Origin: Spodoptera frugiperda
Lineage: Eukaryota > Arthropoda > Insecta > Lepidoptera > Noctuidae
DNA length: 64,000 bases
Assembly (NCBI RefSeq): GCF_023101765.2
Contig: NC_064240.1
Location: 2,790,001 to 2,854,000 of the forward strand
Reading direction: 5' to 3'
The stretch's first letter is position 1, and every line of letters begins with the position of its first letter. The notes under the pieces were generated by a model. It was not told the origin of the DNA and made no database searches. It was given only the letters and a program-made list of their open reading frames with translations. Shown in pieces: positions 44,253-54,999 of this stretch. Both the position numbers and the translations under genes were made by a program.

Positions 44253-44402
44253 TTTTTAATAAAACGTTGCCCCACACTAGGATATTCACCTGTGTCGTGG
44301 GTGCGTTTACAAACATACAAGTTCACATACACATGACACTCAAACCTGAAACAACAATTTGTAGACAAAGAGTTGCTCCGTGCTGGAATCGAACCCGCTA
44401 CA
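44253..44402 (-). mobile_element. tRNA-derived SINE (second family), head truncated at the B-box
   Basis: The T-run is followed by GTTGCCCCACACTAGGAT, GTGTCGTGGGTGCGTTTACA and AACAACAATTTGTAGACAAA. The B-box lies at 44385-44395 (plus strand GGAATCGAACC). The A-box part is lost. Confidence 0.8.
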
Positions 44403-44989
44403 TTTTGATTCAATACAATAACAGAAAAGCTGCAACTCGTTCTACTTTCACATGAAATGTATTTAAGAATGTATATTTCAAAAACCTGTCCATACAAGTT
44501 GTTAATTTTCATAAAGAACAAGTCTGTGAAATTGTACATAATCTTGTAACAATAAATACATAAAGCACTGCCCACTACACAGAGCTATAGCTATGCAATA
44601 ACACTGAATTTCAGTGTAAGTACCACTCCATTTGTTTAGATATCTAGTAAACTCGATTCGCTTTATCGATTACACACATTGCTCTTTCATAGAAACCCAA
44701 TTAGATGAGAAACAGATAACATTTATACTTAACAACTAGAAATATTCAGAACGTAGTTTCATGCGTATTTTTTTCATAAACACGTTTTCAGTTTGCAGAA
44801 AATCTTTAATGGAAATGTTTGTTTTAAACTTCTCTCCTGTTTACGGAGAACTTAGCATAAGGTGGTTTCTTATTATATTGGTTTATCTTATATTTCCGTG
44901 GATTTATTTTCTTTAGGGCCTATTTCACGATGTCTGAATAACAACTACGTAGGTGCCAGAATATGAATATGAAATAATAAGTATGATAT

Positions 44990-45225
44990 ACATATTTTCA
45001 CATATTAGTACAATTTAACCGAAACGAGACCGCGTTCAGTACTCTGATCGGGCGGTGTGAAAAAACAACCCATCAGTAGCCTTAGTACTAGTTTGCTTTA
45101 CGTTTAAAGTAATGAAAACAAAAGCGCGTTCGGCACTCTAATTGGTCGGCGCAAATGAACCAACCAATCGGAGCGCCGAATGCTCTTTCGTTCAACGTAA
45201 AGCAAACTTGTACTAAGGGTACTGA
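44990..45225. mobile_element. Foldback MITE, GTTCAACGTAAAGC family, with a partial second copy
   Basis: CCTTAGTACTAGTTTGCTTT at 45079 is mirrored by AAAGCAAACTTGTACTAAGG at about 45218. The interior has TTCGGCACTCTAATTGGTCG and CCAACCAATCGGAGCGCCGA. A diverged second head (AACGAGACCGCGTTCAGTAC) lies at 45023. Confidence 0.7.
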
Positions 45226-45516
45226 GTAGGGTGAACGTTTCCCCAAAGCCTCTGAAATCCTTAAACGTCATCATGGCTTTAAAGTACAATGAACTCAGTA
45301 TTACGTTCCTAAAGGTTGCTACTAATAGGTCTTAGCTTACTGCCGACCCGTCTGACCGCTAATGAACACGATGACGTAGGAATACCATTTAATGGAGGGA
45401 AGGAGAAAAAAATTAAGAGCATTTTTGTAGCCTGTAGCCGACATGACGTAGATGATACTAAACGTATTGTGTTATAATCTGCATTAATTTTAACTAAATA
45501 TCAAACGGTTAACGAA

Positions 45517-45580
45517 CTGCGGGGTGAAAAGTGGATACTGCGGGGTGAAAAGTGGGTATTGCGGGGTGAAAAGGGGATTA
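45517..45580 (+). repeat. Three-unit 21-bp minisatellite
   Basis: CTGCGGGGTGAAAAGTGGAT plus A is repeated at 45517, 45538 and 45559 with one to three changes. Confidence 0.85.
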
Positions 45581-45766
45581 TAAGATTAGTGAAGAAAGAT
45601 ATTTATAGACAACTATTTGGTTTGACGTCAAAGTTTTAAGTAACTTGTACCTACTGTGTACTTTGAACTCATAAACTATAAATCAATCGTAATTTATAGC
45701 TAAGTAAAAATGTGAATCTCTTTATGGAGTAACAATGGAGAATGATTTTTATTAATATCAAATATT

Positions 45767-46040
45767 AGTGACTTGTCTTGTTGGTCGAGTGGTTGCAAGT
45801 GTGACTGACGGGCAAGGAGTCTCGAGTAGCTGCGGACAACGTAAAAGGTTACCGGGGCTCCGGGTCAAAGCAGGAGAAGGAACGGGGTGGTATTTAGTCA
45901 GTAAGAGTCTGACACTTCCTCTCGCCTCACCCAAGGCGGGAGAAGTCATTGGATGATAAAGACAACAAAAAAAGGGTTCTTGAGTACGATTCCTGTGTCG
46001 GGAAAAGTGCCTATTACTGTAGCACGGAGTCTGGAAATAC
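45767..46040 (+). mobile_element. Leu-like tRNA SINE split by an R1-tail repeat
   Basis: The head (45774-45825) has the A-box TGGTCGAGTGGTTGC followed by GGCAAGGAGTCTCGAG. After the insertion the SINE resumes at about 45974 with GGGTTCTTGAGTACGATTCC, the B-box region, then TGTCGGGAAAAGTGCCTATT. The 3' half is missing. Confidence 0.75.
45826..45958 (+). mobile_element. R1-tail repeat inserted in a SINE
   Basis: GTAGCTGCGGACAACGTAAA, GGTTACCGGGGCTCCGGGTC, CTGACACTTCCTCTCGCC and the AAGGCGGGAG hairpin arm. The A-rich tail runs into the resumed SINE. The start lies at the common unit boundary. Confidence 0.8.
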
Positions 46041-46487
46041 ACAACAGATACTCGCATTTATACCTAATTTCTCACGATGTTTTCCTTGATTCATTTGAAA
46101 TCATTTGACTTATATCACTTATACATATCAATTGGTTCACCTCTAACTACACTTTTACCCTCTTTTTATCGAGACCTAGTCTCTAAGTAACAATCTAATT
46201 TAGAATCTAAATTTCATTTAATACATTCTACGCTAGTACCACTATGTACGTGCAAGTTTCATCTGTGTATCGGGACGGGACGGGAGACGTGAAGACACTA
46301 CTGTATTCGACGCACGTTCCTGAAATAGAATGTGAAGTGCTTTATTTACATAAGGGGAACCCATTTTATTAGTTTATGTAAACTTTTCAAACTAACGTAA
46401 TGGGTACGACATGTTGCTAAGCGCTTTTTTAGCTTAATATAATATTTTATTTTAATTTTGTCTAGTGCCTATGTAACATGGAACTAT

Positions 46488-46680
46488 ATAAAACTTTTTT
46501 TCAATGGGAACCGCCTTCAATTGTTTTATGTCAGATAATTTGCCGTGTTACTCAACCACGACAAAACGGCTGAAAGGATCGGGATGAAATTGAAACAAGG
46601 GTATATTATGGTGTGAAATAACACATAAGCTACTTTTTATTCCACGGGAACGCGGGCGAAGCCGCTGGAAGAAGCTAATA
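46488..46680. repeat. TE-derived fragment
   Basis: GTCAGATAATTTGCCGTG, CTACTTTTTATTCCACGGGA and ACGCGGGCGAAGCCGCTGGA resemble the common lepidopteran repeat end also seen in diverged form at 53335-53525. Confidence 0.45.
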
Positions 46681-46938
46681 TTATTATAAATCTTGGCTCC
46701 GTGTTCAAAATACTAATGACCTGACAATTTTGCTTCTGTAATTAATTGAGAACAAATTCTTCAGAATAGCTTTCGAAATATTTTGTTTAGATCGGAATCT
46801 CAAGCAGAACCATTCCTTGTCACCGATTTATTTTAGTTTTACATCGTCAGAATTCCAGAAATCCTATCTGATGATGAATCTGATTCACCCATACGATTTG
46901 GAAATGAATATTACATATCCAACTATGGTACACCAGTA

Positions 46939-47195
46939 TCAGAACCAGACCCGTGCGTGCAGCGCGTCGCGTTCCGCGTGCGCCTCAAAAAACTATCAGA
47001 CCACCACAGATAGGGCTCAGTAGGGTTGATGCCTGATCCGGAGTTGCGGACTACCTAGCGGATTTACCGGAGCTCCGGTTCGAAAAGCAGGAGTAGGAAC
47101 GGGGTGGTTTTTAGTCAGTAAGAGTCTGACACTCCCTCTCAAGTCACCTAAGGCAAGAGAAGTCACTGCATGATTTTTTTCCCCGTCAAAAAAAA
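46939..47195 (+). mobile_element. R1-clade LINE 3' UTR: long copy linking the R1 remnant and the R1-tail repeats
   Basis: It begins CAGAACCAGACCCGTGCGTG, shared with the R1-clade 3' UTR at 16649. It passes through GTTGATGCCTGATCCGGAG and then the complete 150-bp unit with the A-tail at 47188-47195. It is the key evidence that the abundant 150-bp repeats derive from an R1-clade retrotransposon. Confidence 0.8.
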
Positions 47196-47263
47196 TGGTA
47201 GACCAGTATAAACTGACCGTCGAATGTGCGAAAAGGTCTTATAAAGTGAGACTATGATAAACT

Positions 47264-47485
47264 GGTTTGTATAGGTCGATGTGGAACCGTCTGTTCCTAA
47301 TTCAAATTATTGTGGTAAATTCAAATGCTTTTAAAACACTTTTTTTCTGTGGCTATGGTTTATTTAATAATCGGTTTGCATAGGTCGATGTGAAGCTGTC
47401 TGTTCCTAATTTAAATTACTTATTTTTGTAAATTCAAATGGTTTTTAGAACACTTTTTTTCTGTAGCTATAGTTAAATTAATAGT
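47264..47485 (+). repeat. Two-unit tandem duplication, about 109 bp
   Basis: GGTTTGTATAGGTCGATG (47264) and GGTTTGCATAGGTCGATG (47373) start two units sharing GTCTGTTCCTAATT, TAAATTCAAATG and ACACTTTTTTTCTGT. Confidence 0.8.
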
Positions 47486-47489
47486 CAGA

Positions 47490-48300
47490 AACAGCCAGCT
47501 TAATGTTACTTGGATACTATTTTACCCAATGATTACTTTGTGCCCTTCAAAATACTTATAACTTAATAAGGAAGACGGACGGATAACAGGAATTACTCGA
47601 TTTCAGAGTTTCGAGTTTTCAAGTTCAGACGGTCTAGGTGAATGATAACTGGTTTTCCATGTTCTACAGTCTACAAGACATAAATACTTATCCACCATTC
47701 ACAAGCTTAATTGAAGTTCAATGTCAACTTTAAGAACACTAATTCACAATAATAAAACAAACTAATGGTTATTCGAGGAATTTCATAATAATTTCTTCTG
47801 AACCATAGTCATGTGCTACCATTTTAAACCATCATCAAAACTATGTGTTACCACCGTTAACCTACTTTTCCCCCCTCAGTAGGAGATCCTCCATTAGTTA
47901 CATTTTATTTTTAACACTTCATTGATACTTAACACCGACCACGCTGGTGTTACGAAACAGACGGTATAAAACTGTGGGTATCCTCACATTTAAAAATAGA
48001 ACGTTCCTGCGACACGTCTCGAGGTCGTTCAACTTGTTAAAAAGTTGTAAGAATTCGATGCAGTCCGGCAGTCCGTTCGACTACCTACCTGTGCGTTTTT
48101 AAAGTTACTTTTTATATTTATACAGAGCAGTCACTATTCTGTAGTCTTATTAAAATTGTCCGAGTTGTTCGAAGTAAAAATGTATATATAATTATATACT
48201 GCCTAATATTAATATCGTTATCATACATAACATCTCACACTTTGAATCCCGAAAAGACGCTCTTATTAGTTTTTTAAACCAAATAGGCAGTCTATTTTTT
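47490..48300. other. AT-rich non-coding stretch
   Basis: Nothing recognised. Confidence 0.4.
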
Positions 48301-48307
48301 TATACTT

Positions 48308-48357
48308 AATAGGATAGCGTTTGGCCACCATCTCGCCTGGTGGTAAGCCATGATTAT
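48308..48357 (-). mobile_element. Short fragment of the jockey-like LINE 3' UTR
   Basis: The minus strand reads CTTACCACCAGGCGAGATGG, matching CTTACCACCAGGCAAGATAG at about 17318-17337, the 3' UTR of the jockey-like remnant. Confidence 0.5.
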
Positions 48358-48359
48358 AC

Positions 48360-49190
48360 AATAATAATATATTTTCGGGCAACTTTAAAATCATTAAATC
48401 CAATATACTTTACCCCAAGTTATGAATCTAATGCTTGCTTAACAAGGAATTAATAAAGGCGACTCTAAAACCAATAAACCCGTTCATTCATTCCATTAAA
48501 CCCACTACAAGAGCCCATTAACGGATCTAATGAACAAGGATCCAATCAATCAATTGTTAACCGCATCGACGTAACAATATCGAGTGTTACGAGAAGCTAT
48601 TCAGACGGGAACATGAGATGACACGGTCACCCATCCAATTAGTGGGCTTACAATCGGTAACTGAACGCCAGCCGATGGATAACGAGTAACGAGCCACTTA
48701 CATCCACGCTTATGTACGTGTATATACTGTTGCAAATTATGGAGCATTTCTCAAAGATTGATAGCTTTCATGAAGCGATAACACGTGGTCTGCTGCTGCC
48801 TTGTGTCGCCCGCATCCAATTTGTACCTTAATACTTCAAAAATCAATATTGAAATGTGTATATGTATAATCAGTCTAAAATATTTTTCACGGATAACTAA
48901 ATATAGATAATAATAATACTTCATCATCAACACAGCCGCGGAAAGATGTTACATACTGTAATTTTTAATATAACCCATCTCTGGTCTGACCCTACTTAGA
49001 TACCCTTTATGAGTATGAACATTAAAACCGCACCCACATTACGAGATACCGATATGTCGGATTCCTTTTAGGTTTGAAGGAAATTCTTAACAATACACTC
49101 GGAATCGGGGATTGTAGCCATCATGGTTGGAAGATATGGCTATAAGTATGCGAAATTCGGACAAACAACTTTAGACTTTAGAAATATATC
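48360..49190. other. AT-rich non-coding stretch
   Basis: Nothing recognised. Confidence 0.4.
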
Positions 49191-49197
49191 GGTCTTT

Positions 49198-49410
49198 GTG
49201 TCAAAGTCAAAGTCAAAATTAATTTATTTCAAATTGACAGGAAAGGCACTTTTGAACGTCAAAGCAAATATTATTTATATTAACAATGTCTGTCTGTCGG
49301 TCAGTCCTCTAGTGAAGCTATTTGCTAGTTCCAAAGTGTAGATTCCTATGGAGAAGAACAAGCAAGAAACTCCATAGGTTACTCTTTTTCAATCAGGTTC
49401 ACAATACAAT
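49198..49410 (-). mobile_element. TTTGAC-tail LINE 3' fragment
   Basis: GTCAAAGTCAAAGTCAAAAT is the tail. GCACTTTTGAACGTCAAAGC, GTCTGTCTGTCGGTCAGTCC and GAGAAGAACAAGCAAGAAAC follow. The plus-strand ORF across it is an artefact. Confidence 0.7.
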
Positions 49411-49972
49411 TCTTGGTTACATTTTAATGTGACTTCGATCCTTTTTGATAGCAATCTCCAACCGACATAAAGACTTGATAATGATATAAAACCAAAATAA
49501 TTTATTACTCACATAAATATCAAAATAATACTTAATAACTCTAAATCTATTTAGTATCGATAGTTTTACGAGAATATAACATAATCAACATCTTGACTCA
49601 CAGCCATCCCACGCATTATATCGCATTAATAAACTGATTCACTCCAAATAATGTGTGCTAATATTTTTAACTGCGAATCGAAATTAGTTTTCTTAGTTAA
49701 ATAAAATGATATGCTTTATGTGTGAAAGACAAGTTTAATATACTTACATATAAAAAGCACCTTGGTGTGTATTTTTTTATCTTTCTTACTCAATAACCTA
49801 ATACAACAATAATGAATTCTAAAATCCGTAGATCGTTCTAGGTTTTTGAAAGCTATTCAAGTATCGTTTAAAATTGATTTCATTGGTCCTGAATTTTTCA
49901 ACCTTCAAGTCCTGAGTATTGCTTATATGCAAGGCATGCTCTACCAGTCGAGTTTGTGATCAAACGACGACC

Positions 49973-50345
49973 TATAGGTACATACGTATCCTCAAGCCTG
50001 TCTCCCATAGGGGTAGGCAGAGACAATAGAACGCCAATTGATACGAATCTTACATACAGTTTTCGCTTCATCATCAGTCATCAGTCTTCTATGCATGTTC
50101 GTCAGTTAAGAGTACTTTTAATTTGGCCCTTCTTTAATATATCGCCAATCTAGTCGCTATATGTCCGTCTAGGGCGCCCTCTACCGACGACCCCATTCAT
50201 ATCCGCCTTGTAAATATTTCTTTCGTAAATCTGCTTTCATCCATCCTTTCTACATGTCCAAACCATCGTAACATTCCATTTTTAATCCTTGTCACTACGC
50301 TTTTACGGTACCATGTGCCGCCATTATGTTTTCTGATACTACCGT
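49973..50345 (-). pseudogene. RTE-like LINE: C-terminus of the RT ORF, decayed
   Basis: The minus strand encodes RIKNGMLRWFGHVERMDESR followed, in shifted frames, by RRLMTDDEAKTVCKIRINWR and SIVSAYPYGRQA. This order (GHVERMDE, then the C-terminal Trp-Arg-x-Ile-Val motif) is typical of the C-terminal tail of RTE-type endonuclease/RT proteins in insects. Several stops are present. The 3' end is shared with fragments at 10847, 29843 and 35140. Confidence 0.65.
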
Positions 50346-50949
50346 TTGCTTTGTGACCTAAATCCATAATTTATTCCTAATCTAGTGTTATGTAATGTTA
50401 GCTACGTCCTACGAGATACATATAATAATATATTATATAATAAGTAAAGCTTTTTATAAAATAAAAGATTACTTGGAGGATAGTCAGGCTTGGGAATGAA
50501 CTGCTATAATGTCCACACAGGTGTTGCTGACATGTTTGTAACATATAGTTACATTTTTTATACAATTTGACATTAACATAATTTGACATTGTTTTATATA
50601 TATTTTTTCCTTTTATATTTTTATATTTCCTTTTAAAATTGTTAGTTTGAGGACCGTGTGAGACTTTTGCTAGTCATTTTATTTTTAGTAAATTATATTC
50701 TGACAGTTTGAGCATTTGTGTGGCCTACCCAAATGTTCTTTTGGTTGGTGTTGTTCGTCGGATCATTCAGCAACAGCCGTCAGCTGAGCTGATTGTAAAC
50801 TGACACATGCGTGCTGCCATCTGAACAGGTCCGCTCAAACTGCTGTGGTTCTTTCCTCAAAAGACCACTACAGAATCAACTTGCACGGTTCTCCGACATC
50901 TTTAATTGATTTGTCTGGACTTTAAAAGAGACTATGACCTCTGAGTTTG

Positions 50950-51081
50950 TTTCGGCATTTCTTCTCAGAGTAGTCGGATAGGAAATGCCGGCCTCATCTA
51001 GTTATTTAAGAGATTGACGTGTAAAAGTGTTATTTTATAACCTATTTGCAAAATAAATATCATTTATCATTTATCATTTAC
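50950..51081 (+). mobile_element. LINE 3'-end fragment with ATCATTT heptamer tail
   Basis: CTGAGTTTGTTTCGGCATTT, CTCAGAGTAGTCGGATAGG and TTGCAAAATAAATATC are followed by three ATCATTT-like units ending at about 51081. It is the plus-oriented partner of 19307-19430. The related element may extend upstream to about 50690. Confidence 0.65.
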
Positions 51082-51276
51082 TAGTGGTTATATTAGACCT
51101 ATTGATGTTATCTAGCTGCTTCCGAATGTAGTTATTTCTCAAAGGGTAGTCCTAAATACTTAACGTCCGTTTTACATAACATATCTATAAATTAATGTCC
51201 TTAATTATTGGGTAACTATCAACGGATACACAATGTGTTTTATCTTTTCGCCTACTACAAACTACATTATATTTTA

Positions 51277-51405
51277 GCGTGCTTTTCCACCAGATATGTG
51301 GTATGCTACGTTGCTGTGGATGCGTTTGGCTTCCACCAATCATATTCATTGGTACAGCTACTTACTTGCGGCGACTAAATAGCACATGTCTTATGGAAAA
51401 GCACC
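51277..51405. mobile_element. Foldback MITE, TTTTCCACCAGA family, short copy
   Basis: GTGCTTTTCCACCAGATATG and its inverse-like CATGTCTTATGGAAAAGCAC bound a 130-bp unit with CTACGTTGCTGTGGATGCGT and TTCCACCAATCATATTCATT. Confidence 0.7.
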
Positions 51406-51409
51406 CTTA

Positions 51410-52560
51410 AAATCTAAAAATATTCTTTGTTTGAACATTTGATTTTGCAAAGTAACCAAATAAGGGAAAATAGTGTATCTCCAACCCCCTAAATATCTCT
51501 AGACAAAATTAATATCATACCATGAAAAACCTGAAATACTTCTTACGACTGAAAAGAAGATAAATGGTTCAGATTAATCTCACTACATATCCTGAACATA
51601 AACAAATTAGATAGTAAGTATATCTACTTAAACTATCACAATTCAACCCGTTTCAAAGCCAACCTCTTTGCATGCAAAATTATAAGCACATTGCCCTTAA
51701 AACCAAAACCAATTAATCATGGTCCCTCTTTCTAAGATTCTTCCCCACATTCGACGGTCAATTTATACTGGTTTTTATAACTTGATATGTAACTATGTGT
51801 ACATACAGAATATAAAGAAAAACGTAGAGAGGAGAAAACGTGAGGTTTATTGAGGTCGGCCCTCCTGTAACATTTCCTTCTCAGTTTACGTGAGGCCGGA
51901 ATAGGGCTTGTTGCTAAGCTTACGTAATATTATTAGGATGGTACCTACTGTAGCATATTGCGGAGATTTTGTTATTAAACCTGTATATGTACGAGTATTA
52001 TGACAATTATTATTTTTCAATTTTTTTAATATTTCACGTATGTAGAGCGGAATTGTGTCAGGTGTATGGCAAAAGACTATCACTATGACTTGAGACTGAT
52101 AGCATAACTCGTAAAAAACGTGTATTGCAATGTATAGATGTTCACTTCAAAAAACTAAAAAATAAACCAATTACACTTTTTTTAAACACAATAGCTAGTA
52201 TTTTTGGAAAGTGTACTGACTTACATTTAAGGGTCTCTATGTAATCTTATACCAATCTGTCTATATCTTATGTAGATTACAAGTTCTTAGAATCACATAA
52301 AATATATTTGTAGGCAAATAAGAGGACTGATTGTTATATATTTACTATCTGGGATTAAAAAGAAATTTTTCACCAAAACGTTGTGAATAATGCCAAGAAA
52401 TTAAAGGTATTCCTGAAATTTCCGCCAAGAAAAAATGGGTGTTGATGCGAAGCGCCGTGACTCACTGTACGATTCCTACTGTAAATGATAATAAATAAGA
52501 TCCCAAGAAACACGGAACAAAATATATTTCCTCATCTTTATTTAGTTTTTTTAACTATTC
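51410..52560. other. AT-rich non-coding stretch
   Basis: Nothing recognised. Confidence 0.4.
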
Positions 52561-52570
52561 TATTTCTATG

Positions 52571-52816
52571 TAAGTGTGGGAGAGCCGTGCTTCGGCACAA
52601 ATGAGCCGGCTCGACAGGAGTGATACCACGGCCTCACAAAAAACCAACGTGAAACAACGCTTGCATTGCATTTCCTCGTGTGAATAAAAAGGCCTAATTG
52701 CCCAAACTCTCAATCTCCCATTGTATTTGTAATGGGGAGTACGTAATTGGGGATTGCCCCAACTCTCCAACAATCCTCAAATTCCTCACCCTCAGGTGAA
52801 GCCCCTGTTCGTTTAC
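52571..52816 (+). mobile_element. AAGTGTGGGAG repeat, diverged
   Basis: GTAAGTGTGGGAGAGCCGTG, CGGCTCGACAGGAGTGATAC, CAACGTGAAACAACGCTTGC. The second half is rearranged and loses its A-tail. Confidence 0.65.
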
Positions 52817-52888
52817 CAACTATTCGCATAACTGCAACCATTTTTCTTTAACTAAATAATTTAATTATTATTGCACTTTAAATCAGAA

Positions 52889-53078
52889 CTTTTTTTATGA
52901 TATAAGCACCGGCTTATGTCAGTACCATGTACCATGAAGTAATCCGTAAGCTTGTATCGGTATACAAGCTGACGGATTACTTCATGGTAAGCAATCGTCG
53001 CCGCACATGAACACCCCAAATACCAGACTTCGGTCAAGCCGGTCCTTTGGCTAGCACGGCAGGGCCCTCCCACACTTA
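52889..53078 (-). mobile_element. AAGTGTGGGAG repeat containing a 58-bp hairpin insertion
   Basis: T-run at 52890-52897, TATAAGCACCGG, then the hairpin at 52931-52988, then ATGGTAAGCAATCGTCGCCG and the family end GGGCCCTCCCACACTTA. The middle is deleted. Confidence 0.65.
52931..52988. repeat. Near-perfect hairpin, 27-bp arms, 4-base loop
   Basis: ACCATGAAGTAATCCGTAAG and CTTGTAT, then CGGT, then the inverse arm. A single mismatch separates the arms. Confidence 0.9.
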
Positions 53079-53334
53079 AACTTATTCTGATTCTATCCAA
53101 AGCCTAGACTCCGACTGTGCATTTACAAAGCCTAATGTAAAATAACCGCTGCTGTCACTACCTGTCTGCTTTATTAATGGGCGATTAAATCAGTTTACAT
53201 GGATATCTATTATATAACTTCCGTATTCGCAAGCCCAGCACATAGAAATATACATAACCAGTTTGATCTGATCTATCATAGTACTAAAAGTTACTCTAAA
53301 GCGGGGTTAAGTTGTAGTGGTGATCTTAGTCCTA

Positions 53335-53525
53335 GTTACTAATGTTATAAATGCGAAAGTTTGTTAGGATGTATAGATGTAATGTAGATTTGTTACTATT
53401 TCACTAAAAACTACTAAATGGATTTGGATGAAATTTGGTACCTACTAGATAGATTATGGTCTGAAGTAACACGCGGGATGATTTTTATCAAGGAAAGGCG
53501 GACGACGCCGCTATCAGAAGCTAGT
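53335..53525 (+). repeat. TE-derived fragment (TTATAAATGCGAAAGTTTG type)
   Basis: ATGTTATAAATGCGAAAGTT, GGATTTGGATGAAATTTGGT and CGCCGCTATCAGAAGCTAGT form the head, middle and end of a common insect repeat. Non-coding. Confidence 0.5.
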
Positions 53526-53580
53526 GTGATCTAAATATAACACAGTTACATGTTGAGAGAAGCTGCATTGTGACTGAACA

Positions 53581-53703
53581 ATGCTTAAGTCCTCGACTTC
53601 GGGAGTGCTCCTTGTGAGCGGTTGTCAAGCCGTACTTCAAGATAAACCCTGCTTCACCGTGTCTCTTCCAGGAGTTGCAGAAAGGATAATCTTCAATGTT
53701 TAA
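53581..53703 (+). CDS. Candidate 40-codon ORF or exon, unidentified
   Basis: ATG at 53581 with A at -3 opens MLKSSTSGVLLVSGCQAVLQ, then DKPCFTVSLPGVAERIIFNV and TAA. The composition is protein-like (two Cys, Gly/Pro spaced, no low complexity), unlike most frames here. Length alone is not significant and no family is recognised. It could be a fragment of a decayed gene or transposon. Confidence 0.25.
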   Translation: MLKSSTSGVLLVSGCQAVLQDKPCFTVSLPGVAERIIFNV

Positions 53704-53899
53704 CTTTCGTTATCTAGCAATAAAACTCACTATGTGGTGTGGCAGACTTCTATCATTTGTAAAGGTACAAAAGAAATGTTGTGTTCTAACTGTTAGTTCA
53801 CTATTTAGGTTATACCAAGCTTACTTCAAACGATTTAATCATAGGCTCATTTCAAAACATCGAATTGTATTTTCTAGTAAAAAAATATACAAATAAATA

Positions 53900-54980
53900 G
53901 TTAAAAGAGAAAGTAACATTTATAAACAACATTAATTTACAGTATACTTACTTTTACATGCTTGATATCTAGGCTGTTTGGCCTCCCACGTATAGTCTGT
54001 GCAATACTACGCCCATGCAAAAAGCTCGGTTTCCAAATACGAGTGTAATTATTGAATCATTTTAAATCAACGGTTCGAATTCGGAACTCGGAACGCGATA
54101 TTCTGATTTTAATTTATAATTAAGTTAACTATAATGTACCTCCTTACTTTTTTTATTCCCAATTCAATTTTTTGAGAGAAATGTCAACTTTATCAGGCCT
54201 ATCTCATGTTAAATCCAGGAACACACTTAGGTCAATCCAAATGATTAGGTAAAACATTTTTTTAACGTTGATAAGTCTGCGTTTGCCCAACATCCCACTT
54301 ACTACCAGGACGGCGAAGCGAAGATGTGGCCGAAGATGACCGACATAGAAGGTATTTCTCAGGAAAAATAGAAGCCGGCAGATTAATCCATTCCCTGACT
54401 GCACGGTTTAGGAACGTGGATTCGAACCATTAGACCATAACGACAATTTTCTCAACAAACTGATAGATGCATAAACTACAAAGTCCTCACTAATATTAGC
54501 CACTACGGAAATCAGTATAATGTTTTTTCTGGCGATTTTTTCTTGGCAAAAGATCGAGTCAATGACACCTTCAGTTAATTTACTGAGACCATCTCTGTAG
54601 ACGACGATTCTAATAGCTCATTTATATCACCTCATTTGATTTATTTTACTTGGAACTTTTCTGTTCACAAAGGTCTTTGCCTCAATTCAATCTTGCCAAA
54701 TTACCTGGTTACCTTATTTTAGGCACTTCTTACTTATTTGATTTTGATATAGATACTTAGAAATAAATAAATTTTCATATGTCTAGCTAAAATTATACGT
54801 AGGTTTTGTCTAGTAAAAACTAAACGTTAATTGTAACGAATATAGAATTAGTGGTTTTATAATTTGGAATGGAAAAGGGACATCAATAATAATGTTGAAT
54901 ACAGTTAATGATCTCGATACTTTTATTAAATTCAGTCCAAAAGTTCTTCACAGCTACGTATGTAAGTGATACTTATAGAT
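53900..54980. other. Mostly AT-rich, one short repeat relic
   Basis: AACGTTGATAAGTCTGCGTT at about 54266 is the inverse of a block inside the 34.3-kb foldback element (AAACGCAGACTTATCAACG). Nothing else recognised. Confidence 0.35.
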
Positions 54981-54999
54981 ACTTAAATGAGCAGCAATA

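Noticed and set aside
44168..44575. 135-residue minus-strand ORF
   Set aside because: It runs through a tRNA SINE and an R1-tail repeat, and its composition follows the repeats. Treated as chance.
54395..54440. tRNA-like B-box (GGATTCGAACCATTAGACCA on plus)
   Set aside because: On the minus strand the A-box and B-box motifs would overlap with no room for D and anticodon arms, so it is not a tRNA gene.
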